A stretch of DNA of 22,934 bases from an uncultured Moraxellaceae bacterium (GTDB taxonomy: Bacteria; Pseudomonadota; Gammaproteobacteria; Pseudomonadales; Moraxellaceae), in assembly GCA_937952925.1 (NCBI GenBank), contig CALFYA010000372.1:1-22934 (forward strand). The letters are read 5' to 3'. Each line of letters begins with the position of its first letter. Within the stretch, counting starts at the first letter, position 1. The position numbers and the translations under genes are program-made. Positions 7,733 to 14,340 of the stretch are shown piece after piece. Below the pieces are notes generated by a model, which did not search any database, was not told where the DNA came from, and worked only from the letters and a program-made list of their open reading frames with translations.

Positions 7733-7864
7733 CGCTGATGGATGCAAATGCAGATTGGACTACATGAATCATTGGTCGAAGGTGCGAATCCTTCCTGTCC
7801 TTGTGGCAGTAGCTCAGTAGTAGAGCAGTGAACTGTCTATCGCCCCTTGTTGCATCCGTTGGTG
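7733..7864 (+). ncRNA. YrlA-like Y RNA Y4 with permuted tRNA domain
   Basis: Outer helix of 15 pairs joins 7733-7747 to 7850-7864, with GGATGCAA/TTGCATCC at its core. Internal loop ATGCA / GCCCCTTG. Inner helix GATTGGAC (7753-7760) with GTCTATC (7835-7841) and one bulged T, then TACATG. Permuted tRNA domain: T arm GAAGG-TGCGAAT-CCTTC (7778-7794), acceptor-like CTGTC/GGCAG closed by a 5-nt loop (7795-7809), TA, then D arm GCTC-AGTAGTA-GAGC (7812-7826). The T and D arms nearly repeat those of Y2, suggesting duplication. Confidence 0.82.
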
Positions 7865-7871
7865 CTGTTGA

Positions 7872-8039
7872 TGACACCCCGATAAGATCACCGAATGCCC
7901 GATCAAACTACATCGCCTGCTACGCGAGGAATATGGGTTCGAATCCCATCTGCGGCGCCACACGTTATGCCGCAGTCAGCTAATGGTAAGCCCTTTATAT
8001 GTTTGGTCACTTGTTGTCGGCGATCTTATCGGCGTGTCA
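7872..8039 (+). ncRNA. YrlA-like Y RNA Y5, full permuted tRNA with CCA
   Basis: Outer helix joins 7872-7893 to 8018-8039 with 20 of 22 positions paired. Internal loop AATGCCC / ACTTGTTGT. Inner helix GATCAAAC (7901-7908) with GTTTGGTC (8001-8008), then TACATCG. The tRNA part is the most complete of the array: T arm ATGGG-TTCGAAT-CCCAT (7933-7949), a full 7-bp acceptor CTGCGGC (7950-7956) with GCCGCAG (7969-7975), and a D arm with the GG pair in its loop (78-91 of this hundred). Directly after the 3' acceptor strand come G and CCA (7957-7960), as in a tRNA 3' end, before an 8-nt linker to the 5' strand. The last unit, ending 22 nt before the next gene. Confidence 0.85.
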
Positions 8040-8061
8040 CACCAATCGATGAGGTGTCTAT

Positions 8062-8901
8062 ATGGGACTCAAATATCTACCGTGGCAAGCGCTGCCCCCC
8101 GCACAACTGTTTGCCACCCACACACCGCTCAGCACACTGCATGAGCATTTGGCCTATCACGCCAATCAATCCACATCTCCACCACTCGACGTCCAACAGC
8201 ATCTACTAACATGGATCAAATCACATCGACAAGATCGCTCCGACACCTTTAATCAGGCGGTCATCTTGCTCGGCCATTGCTCAGATATTCGCACTGATGC
8301 TATCCAAATGCTCGGTGCGTTGCTCAAACATCCTGAGTTTTATATCCGCGGCAACGCTGCCATGGCACTTGCCAAGCTTCAGGTGGATCAACCCACATTA
8401 ATCCGTCAGATTGGGCAACTCATCTTTGATCATGCGGGCAATGGTGATTGGATGGCATCAAGTGCGGCACTCGATGCGCTCATCGTGCTCAAACAACAGG
8501 CTGTTGTAGCACTGCCTGAGCTGCTCGACTATATCGACCGCTACCCCAACCAACCCGATAGCAGCCGCCATCCGTGTAGCAATCGCACCCTTGCCCAAAT
8601 TTTTACCCAGATTGCCCAGCCACATCCCAAGATTGTGGCATGGCTCCTCAATCTGATTGAGCAACAAGCCCGCGAATACGCCACCCCCAAAAGTAGCACC
8701 CAAGCCATCTGTGCGTTGGCTGGTATGCCCGATGCCCTCACAACTGCCGACCGCCACATGATCCAGTCTTTTTTGACCAGCGCCATGCTCGATATGGACA
8801 TCGACGATGAATCTATCTACTCCCTAATCAACGCGGTTGAGATTTTATTTGGTGATCAACTCAAATGGATTGACCAATGGGTAGGCTTTATTGACTCATA
8901 A
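8062..8901 (+). CDS. HEAT-repeat-like protein of the RNA-repair locus
   Basis: A 279-residue protein I do not recognise as a named family. It is mostly helical, with HEAT-like pairs such as RTDAIQMLGALLKHPEFYIR and AAMALAKL, ALDALIVLKQ, and VALPELLDYI. No catalytic motif, signal peptide or membrane segment is seen. GAGGTG (8051-8056) precedes the ATG at good spacing. It follows the Y-RNA array and precedes the second sigma-54 promoter, so it should be co-induced with rsr. A scaffold or adaptor for RNA or for Rsr/Rtc proteins is a reasonable guess from fold and place, no more. Confidence 0.8.
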   Translation: MGLKYLPWQALPPAQLFATHTPLSTLHEHLAYHANQSTSPPLDVQQHLLTWIKSHRQDRSDTFNQAVILLGHCSDIRTDAIQMLGALLKHPEFYIRGNAAMALAKLQVDQPTLIRQIGQLIFDHAGNGDWMASSAALDALIVLKQQAVVALPELLDYIDRYPNQPDSSRHPCSNRTLAQIFTQIAQPHPKIVAWLLNLIEQQAREYATPKSSTQAICALAGMPDALTTADRHMIQSFLTSAMLDMDIDDESIYSLINAVEILFGDQLKWIDQWVGFIDS

Positions 8902-8925
8902 AATTTTCTATATTCCTAGATTTAA

Positions 8926-8938
8926 GGATACAAAATCC
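8926..8938. promoter_or_regulatory. Possible RtcR upstream site
   Basis: GGAT-ACAAA-ATCC, an inverted repeat about 70 nt upstream of the rtcB -24 box, in an AT-rich stretch. Similar AGAT...ATCT motifs lie upstream of the rsr promoter. Position suits an enhancer for a sigma-54 activator; there is no other evidence. Confidence 0.25.
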
Positions 8939-9005
8939 AGATAACCGAATTAGTCAAAAATAAAATTAAATAAATAATTCAGTTGTTTATTTGATTTTTA
9001 AAAGC

Positions 9006-9021
9006 TGGCACGCTCCTCGCA
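9006..9021 (+). promoter_or_regulatory. Sigma-54 promoter of rtcB-rtcA
   Basis: TGGCAC-N5-TCGCA with GG (9007-9008) and GC (9019-9020) 12 nt apart; predicted start about 9032. Near-copy of the rsr promoter, including the unusual TCGCA -12 box and flanks AAAG and ATA. The upstream 100 nt is AT-rich, as expected for IHF-assisted looping. Confidence 0.92.
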
Positions 9022-9091
9022 ATAGTGTGTATGCAAGCGTGATGTCATCAAGTATCCAAAGCCTATGATCTGGCTGATTGAGGAAAAAACC

Positions 9092-10333
9092 ATGAACGAG
9101 CTGATTGTCGAAAAACGCAAACACGAAATCATTCAAGATGGCGGTGTGCCGATCCGCATGTGGACACAAGGCGTACCCGTCGATGACAAAGCGCAAGAAC
9201 AATTGCTCAAAGCTTCGCGCATGCCGTTTATTTACAAGTGGATGGCAGTCATGCCTGATGTGCATGTGGGGATTGGTGCGACCATTGGCAGTGTGATCCC
9301 CACCAAAGGTGCGATTATTCCGGCAGCGGTGGGTGTGGATATTGGTTGCGGCATGATGGCGGTGAAGACCAGCCTACGCGCCACCGACCTGCCCGACAAC
9401 TTGCTGGGTCTGCGTACTGAGCTTGAAAAAGCCATTCCGCATGGGATGACCAAAACCCGTCGTGGTGGACGCGACCAAGGCGCTTGGGAAAATCCTTCCG
9501 AGCGGATTGATCAGGCTTGGTCAGGTTTGGTCGGTGATTTTGAGCTGATTTGCCAAAAACACCCCAAGCTCAAAAACACCAATAACCATAAGCATTTGGG
9601 TACGCTCGGTACTGGCAACCACTTTGTCGAAGTGTGTTTGGATGAGCATGACGATGTGTGGATTATGCTGCACTCCGGTTCACGTGGGGTGGGCAATGCG
9701 ATTGGCAACCATTTTATTGAGTTGGCACGCAAAGACATGCAACGGCATTTTATCAATCTGCCCGACAAAGACTTGGCGTACCTCCCTGAAGGCACTGAGC
9801 ATTTTGACGATTACTGGTTTGCGGTGGGCTGGGCGCAGCGCTTTGCCATGACCAACCGCGAAATCATGATGGAAAACGCACTCAAAGCCTTACGGGCAGT
9901 GATCCACAAACCGTTTGAAGCGCGTGTGGAAGCGGTGAATTGTCACCACAACTATGTGGATCGAGAGACCCATTTTGGCGAAGAAGTGTTGGTGACGCGC
10001 AAAGGTGCGGTGCGGGCGCGACTCGGTGAGTACGGCATCATCCCAGGTTCGATGGGTGCCAAATCGTTCATTGTGCGCGGGCTGGGTAATCAGCAGTCGT
10101 TTTGCTCCTGTTCGCATGGCGCTGGACGGGTGTTGTCACGCACACAGGCCAAAAAGCAGTTTACGGTCGCCGATCAAATCGCTCAGACCCAAGGCGTCGA
10201 GTGTCGTAAAGATGCGGAAGTGATTGATGAAATCCCGTCGGCGTACAAAGACATTGATGCGGTGATGAACGCACAAACCGAGCTGGTCGAGGTGGTGTAT
10301 ACGCTGCGGCAAGTGGTGTGTGTAAAGGGTTAA
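9092..10333 (+). CDS. rtcB: RtcB, RNA-splicing ligase
   Basis: A 413-residue 3'-phosphate/5'-OH RNA ligase that uses GTP and manganese to join RNA halves with 2',3'-cyclic phosphate ends, including cleaved tRNAs. It reads closely to E. coli RtcB through most of its length. Metal ligands D83 and C86 lie in GVDIGCGM; the conserved GTLGTGNHFVE and HSGSRGVG segments are intact; H342 in SHGAGR is the guanylylated histidine (H337 in E. coli). The C-terminus YTLRQVVCVKG is identical to my recollection of the E. coli one. Start chosen at ATG 9092, with AGGAA 6 nt upstream; the ATG at 9065 lacks one. Confidence 0.98.
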   Translation: MNELIVEKRKHEIIQDGGVPIRMWTQGVPVDDKAQEQLLKASRMPFIYKWMAVMPDVHVGIGATIGSVIPTKGAIIPAAVGVDIGCGMMAVKTSLRATDLPDNLLGLRTELEKAIPHGMTKTRRGGRDQGAWENPSERIDQAWSGLVGDFELICQKHPKLKNTNNHKHLGTLGTGNHFVEVCLDEHDDVWIMLHSGSRGVGNAIGNHFIELARKDMQRHFINLPDKDLAYLPEGTEHFDDYWFAVGWAQRFAMTNREIMMENALKALRAVIHKPFEARVEAVNCHHNYVDRETHFGEEVLVTRKGAVRARLGEYGIIPGSMGAKSFIVRGLGNQQSFCSCSHGAGRVLSRTQAKKQFTVADQIAQTQGVECRKDAEVIDEIPSAYKDIDAVMNAQTELVEVVYTLRQVVCVKG

Positions 10334-10339
10334 TCAGTT

Positions 10340-10367
10340 TTGCGGTGCATGTGCTCAAGCACCGCAA
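10340..10367 (+). other. 9-bp hairpin between rtcB and rtcA
   Basis: TTGCGGTGC (10340-10348) pairs perfectly with GCACCGCAA (10359-10367) around a 10-nt loop, 6 nt after the rtcB stop. It could shield the rtcB 3' end or mark an RNA-processing point. Confidence 0.55.
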
Positions 10368-10374
10368 CTTTGGG

Positions 10375-10418
10375 CATACTGCGTCAGATTTTTGCAATTT
10401 GCCAGTATGTTCTTTTTT
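10375..10418 (+). terminator. Possible attenuator before rtcA
   Basis: CATACTG (10375-10381) pairs with CAGTATG (10403-10409), followed by TTCTTTTTTT. Stem 7 bp but loop 21 nt, so termination is probably partial. It would reduce rtcA relative to rtcB. Confidence 0.4.
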
Positions 10419-10433
10419 TAATGGAAAAAATAA

Positions 10434-11462
10434 ATGATTCACATTGATGGTTCTATTGGTGAAGGTGGCGGTCAAATTTTGCGCACCGCTTTGAGTTTGT
10501 CGCTGTTGACCGGCCAGCCGTTTCACCTCAGCAACATCCGCGCAGGTCGCGCCAAACCCGGCCTGATGCGTCAGCATTTGGTCTGCGTCCAAGCCGCCAA
10601 AGCGATTGGGCATGCCACCGTGGTGGGCGATCAATTGCGTAGCACCGAGCTGACTTTTACGCCACACACGGTACAAAGCGGTCACTATCATTTTCCGATT
10701 GGCTCGGCAGGCAGCACCATGTTGGTGTTGCAGACCTTGCTGCCGGTCTTGATGATGCAACCACAAGGCAGCACGCTACGGCTTGAAGGCGGCACGCACA
10801 ACCCAATGGCACCGACGGTTGATTTTATTGAGCGTTGCTTTTTGCCTACGCTGGCCAAAATGGGCGTGGATGTACAGATCAACTGCCTCAAAGCCGGATT
10901 TTTCCCTGTCGGTGGTGGGATTGTCGAGGTGCAGATTGAGCCGTGGACGGATCGCCGTGTGCTGGATTTGTGTGAGCGCGGTGAGCTGCAAGCCCTACAT
11001 GCGTATGCAGGCGTACAGCGCTTAGATGCACAAATTGCCGAGCGTGAACTCAAGACACTGGGCAAACAACTCACTTTGAGCAGTCAAAACATCCTGTCTG
11101 TCGATGGCTGTGGGCAAGGCAACACCGCACTGGTCGAAGTGGTCTGTGCGCAGCACACCGAAGTGTTTAGTGCACTGGGTGAAATGGGACGTAGTGCTGA
11201 GCAAGTCGCCACCCGCTTGGCCGGCGCGGTCAAACGCTATCTCCATCAATCGGCGGCGGTGGATGAGTATTTGGCCGATCAGTTGCTACTGCCGTTGGCG
11301 TTGGGCGCAGGTGGTCAATACACTTGTCGGGTGGTGAGCGAACATACACGCACCCAAGCCATCATGATTGAGCGTTTTTTGGACACAAAAATTTATATTG
11401 AGCAAAAACAAAATCATGCTCTTATTCGTGTGCAAAATAATGTGTCGTCGTCCACAAGTTAA
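10434..11462 (+). CDS. rtcA: RtcA, RNA 3'-terminal phosphate cyclase
   Basis: A 342-residue enzyme that uses ATP to turn RNA 3'-phosphates into 2',3'-cyclic phosphates (and can adenylylate 5'-phosphates), preparing ends for RtcB. The N-terminal DGSIGEGGGQILRTALSLS and IRAGRAKPGL segments, the central GSAGSTMLVLQT and EGGTHNPMAP, and AAVDEYLADQLLLPLAL are all RtcA signatures. The nucleophilic histidine is H304 in SEHTRTQ. Ribosome site weak (GGAAAA). It lies 100 nt after rtcB, separated by two hairpins. Confidence 0.97.
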   Translation: MIHIDGSIGEGGGQILRTALSLSLLTGQPFHLSNIRAGRAKPGLMRQHLVCVQAAKAIGHATVVGDQLRSTELTFTPHTVQSGHYHFPIGSAGSTMLVLQTLLPVLMMQPQGSTLRLEGGTHNPMAPTVDFIERCFLPTLAKMGVDVQINCLKAGFFPVGGGIVEVQIEPWTDRRVLDLCERGELQALHAYAGVQRLDAQIAERELKTLGKQLTLSSQNILSVDGCGQGNTALVEVVCAQHTEVFSALGEMGRSAEQVATRLAGAVKRYLHQSAAVDEYLADQLLLPLALGAGGQYTCRVVSEHTRTQAIMIERFLDTKIYIEQKQNHALIRVQNNVSSSTS

Positions 11463-11540
11463 TGACAAAAAGCAACGCTTGCGGCAACATAGCGGGATTA
11501 GGATCAAAAAAACTGAGCAGGATGTCTCAAGGTGGTTCAA

Positions 11541-12086
11541 ATGAATATGTCTACACCATCTGCCAATCGCCCCACGCCTATTCCGCATGATGCCCCGCAA
11601 GACTCGCTTGCCGAAGCAGAGTCGCTGTATCAGCGTGCTCAGTTTGGCTTGCAGCCAACCGCCACCACCGACGAACGCCAGCAGTCGCTGCAAGACCTCC
11701 AAGCAGCCGCACACGTGGGGCATCTCGACAGTATTGTGCAATTGGCACAAGTGTATGCCGACGGCGTGATGACCCATAAAAACTTACCGATTAGCCTGCA
11801 TTTTTGGCTCAAAGCCGCCGAATTGGGCGATATTCGTGCGCAGCTGCGCGTCGCAGAGCAATATGCACAAGGGATTGGCGTCCAACGCAACATCCAACAA
11901 GCCAGCATGTGGTATGGCAAAGCCGCAGCTCAAGGCAATATCGAAGCCAAAATGCAACTGACCCAGCTCGATTGGGGCGATGAGCATAGCCCCTCCTTGC
12001 GTCGTCCACGTTCACCTTGGCGCAATTTGGCTTATGCCCTGCTCGGCTTTATGTTGATCATCACCCTCGCGATGATATTTTCTTAG
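11541..12086 (+). CDS. Tail-anchored Sel1-repeat protein
   Basis: A 181-residue protein. Two or three Sel1-like repeats are visible: AAAHVGHLDSIVQLAQVYADG, LKAAELGDIRAQLRVAEQYAQG and YGKAAAQGNIEAKMQLTQ. A basic stretch (RRPRSPWR) leads into a C-terminal membrane helix of about 20 residues ending at the stop, giving a tail-anchored protein with the repeats in the cytosol. Start at ATG 11541 with AGGTGG 5 nt upstream; a GTG at 11532 lies inside that site. It starts 78 nt after rtcA with no terminator seen, so it may belong to the rtc transcript, but nothing else links it. Its stop codon overlaps that of the convergent gene. Confidence 0.8.
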   Translation: MNMSTPSANRPTPIPHDAPQDSLAEAESLYQRAQFGLQPTATTDERQQSLQDLQAAAHVGHLDSIVQLAQVYADGVMTHKNLPISLHFWLKAAELGDIRAQLRVAEQYAQGIGVQRNIQQASMWYGKAAAQGNIEAKMQLTQLDWGDEHSPSLRRPRSPWRNLAYALLGFMLIITLAMIFS

Positions 12087-14146
12087 GATTCATCAAAATA
12101 GCGCTGCACCTGCACGGCGGGCATCGGGCGACCGGTATGGTAACCTTGCACAATGTCCACGCCACACTCACGCATCACCTGCAATTGCTCTTCGGTTTCC
12201 ACACCTTCGATCACCACATCAAAACCGAGCTGATGACACAATTGGGTGGTCGACTCAATCAACCACAAGGTCTGTTGCGGGCGTTTCATCCACGTCAAAA
12301 TAAACTCACGATCCAGTTTGACTTCATCGGCTTCTAGCTGTGTCAAACTGGTCAACGACGAATACCCCGCGCCAAAATCATCAATCGCCACTCGAATCCC
12401 TGCCAAGCGGAGTCGACTGACCGACTGCAACATTTTATCAAGGGCATCTACATACGCATGCTCAGTAATTTCGATTTGGATCGGTGTGCGGATCTCTTGG
12501 GCACACTCAATCAACTCCTCAATCATACTGTCGTCTAGCAAGAAAGGCTTTTCGACATTGATGGCAATCACCGGAATTTTACGTCCCTGACTTTCCCATG
12601 TTTTGATTTGCCGCAAGGCCAAATGTAGCACTTTACGATCTAAGGCTTGCGACAAACCTGCCCGATGGAGTACCTCAATAAACGTCGGCGGATGCATTTC
12701 TCCATACTGGTCACGCAATCGCAGCAACACCTCCAAACCCACCAAACGCTGATCAAGCATGGCGCGCTTGGGCTGGAAATACAGGACAAACTCGCCGCCT
12801 TGCAACTGATGAAATAAGCGATCCATATCGGCATCAAACTTGAGTTTTTCTGCTTGCTGCTGAGCAAAAAACGACTCACCCCGATCCAGATGGGCTTCTT
12901 TGAAGTCATCACTTGGATCACGATCTTGCTCGACGAGTCGAATCAGGTCGCTGGCATTTTGCTCACGGCGCATCGCATAGCGCACAAATGGCCAATAGCA
13001 CAGCACATTAATCGCAATCACCAGCGCCTGAAAGCCCACAGCCACCCATGAGCCACTCGACATCTGGTACATATTGAACAGCGGGGGTGCCATCCACGAA
13101 ATTTGCGTGGTGTGGATTTCAAACCAACCCAAATGGATGGCGGCATACCCCAAGCCCAGATTGATAAACGGCACCAGCACAAACGGGACAAAGTAGATGG
13201 GATTTAAAACAATCGGCAGACCATACAACACCAACTCATTGATATTGAGTACTGCAAACGGCATGCTGAGTTTGGCAATACTGCGTTGTTGTTGTACTTT
13301 GGAGAACCATAAAATCGCGATGACCAGACCCAAGGTCGATCCAGACCCACCAATGCTGGCAAACACGGTAAAATAACTTTGCCACACCCCACCAGCAAAC
13401 GATAGATTGGCAAATCCAAACCAACGAAATAAATCATCGGCAATATTGGGGCCGTGTACCCCAAAAAACCAACCAATCTGCGCCACCAGTTCATGCAGTA
13501 AGCGTGCGGTGACCTCATTGATCGTCCAAGGGGACTGCTGTACCCACTGCCCCAGACTGTGGCTGAGTGCCTGCCCCAAACTCAGCAGCGGCAGCTTGGC
13601 CAACTCCATCAGCGCGACAATCACCGCCATCGGCAAAATCTGATTGAGGGTGGTTTTGAGCGTGCTACTGACCATCAAATCGGACTGAATCAAGCGCAAC
13701 CGATGCATCCGCAGCAGGCGTTGATAGACGGGAACCACCGTCAAACACACCACAATCATCAACAAAATCGAAGGACGCTGTGCAATCAACTGTTGCCCAT
13801 TGGCATTGACCAACAGGCCAGCAAACGACATATAGGCAAAAAAGCACATCAAAATGGTGGGCAGTTTGTCGATGCGATATTGCACAGCGAGCACCGAGGC
13901 CAACGCAATCAAAAACAGTAGTGGGAAAATATAGAGCGATAAATCGTAATAAAACCGCAAGTTATGCACAATACTGGCTTGCGCTTGATCTTGCTCAAAA
14001 TAAATCATGCCCCCGACCAAGGCCACACACAGATTCATCACAAACACGATGGGCAATAAGACGATAAAGGCTTCTCGAATCGAGAGCAACGCACTCCAGA
14101 TCCACGCACTGATTTGTTGTTGATGTTTTTTGGCGTGTCCATTCAT
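12083..14146 (-). CDS. PTS EIIC-like membrane / EAL cyclic-di-GMP phosphodiesterase fusion
   Basis: A 687-residue fusion. Residues about 20-420 are a polytopic membrane region resembling the sugar-translocating EIIC domain of PTS permeases; no EIIA or EIIB domain is present, so it more likely senses than transports. Residues about 445-680 are an EAL domain with catalytic residues kept: the EAL motif is EVLLR (ExLxR intact), then INVE, EITEH, DDFGAGYSS, K in DEVKLDREF, E in IEGVETEEQL and QGYHTGRPMP. It should hydrolyse cyclic-di-GMP, perhaps in response to a carbohydrate ligand. Start at ATG 14146 is chosen at the junction before the soluble lead-in and first helix; G9 lies 12 nt upstream. 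A longer in-frame reading through the G tract exists. Confidence 0.9.
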   Translation of the reverse strand: MNGHAKKHQQQISAWIWSALLSIREAFIVLLPIVFVMNLCVALVGGMIYFEQDQAQASIVHNLRFYYDLSLYIFPLLFLIALASVLAVQYRIDKLPTILMCFFAYMSFAGLLVNANGQQLIAQRPSILLMIVVCLTVVPVYQRLLRMHRLRLIQSDLMVSSTLKTTLNQILPMAVIVALMELAKLPLLSLGQALSHSLGQWVQQSPWTINEVTARLLHELVAQIGWFFGVHGPNIADDLFRWFGFANLSFAGGVWQSYFTVFASIGGSGSTLGLVIAILWFSKVQQQRSIAKLSMPFAVLNINELVLYGLPIVLNPIYFVPFVLVPFINLGLGYAAIHLGWFEIHTTQISWMAPPLFNMYQMSSGSWVAVGFQALVIAINVLCYWPFVRYAMRREQNASDLIRLVEQDRDPSDDFKEAHLDRGESFFAQQQAEKLKFDADMDRLFHQLQGGEFVLYFQPKRAMLDQRLVGLEVLLRLRDQYGEMHPPTFIEVLHRAGLSQALDRKVLHLALRQIKTWESQGRKIPVIAINVEKPFLLDDSMIEELIECAQEIRTPIQIEITEHAYVDALDKMLQSVSRLRLAGIRVAIDDFGAGYSSLTSLTQLEADEVKLDREFILTWMKRPQQTLWLIESTTQLCHQLGFDVVIEGVETEEQLQVMRECGVDIVQGYHTGRPMPAVQVQRYFDES

Positions 14147-14158
14147 GTTGATGTGTAG

Positions 14159-14167
14159 CCCCCCCCC
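14159..14167 (-). repeat. G9 homopolymer upstream of EIIC-EAL start
   Basis: Nine C on the plus strand, thus G9 on the coding strand, 12 nt upstream of the ATG and close to where the ribosome would bind. Such tracts are prone to slipped-strand length change. Confidence 0.7.
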
Positions 14168-14340
14168 ACTGGAGCCAAACCGCTCCCAAGGCGTTAGGAT
14201 GCGCTGTTGCCTGCACACACGCAAGGGAGCGCCACACCCTCAGACGACTAACGGTACACATGCTGAGCTATACGGTTTGCCGGTCATATCAGCGCAATCC
14301 TGACGAATACGAAATCTACAACCCACAGCACCTGAGCACG

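Noticed and set aside
7513..7877. Two short minus-strand ORFs in the Y-RNA array
   Set aside because: They are antisense to conserved helices and show no start signal or recognisable protein.
7533..7991. Ordinary tRNA genes (T and D arms are visible three times)
   Set aside because: The arms occur in the wrong order and no anticodon arm lies between D and T arms, so these are permuted tRNA mimics and not functional tRNA genes.
7276..8039. CRISPR array or simple tandem repeat
   Set aside because: Unit lengths vary (63-168 nt) and identity is in paired structure and short motifs, not in constant direct repeats.
7895..8209. Plus-strand ORF of 104 codons across the last Y unit and the start of the HEAT-like gene
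   Set aside because: It overlaps a strongly structured RNA and a well-supported gene in another frame, and has no ribosome site.
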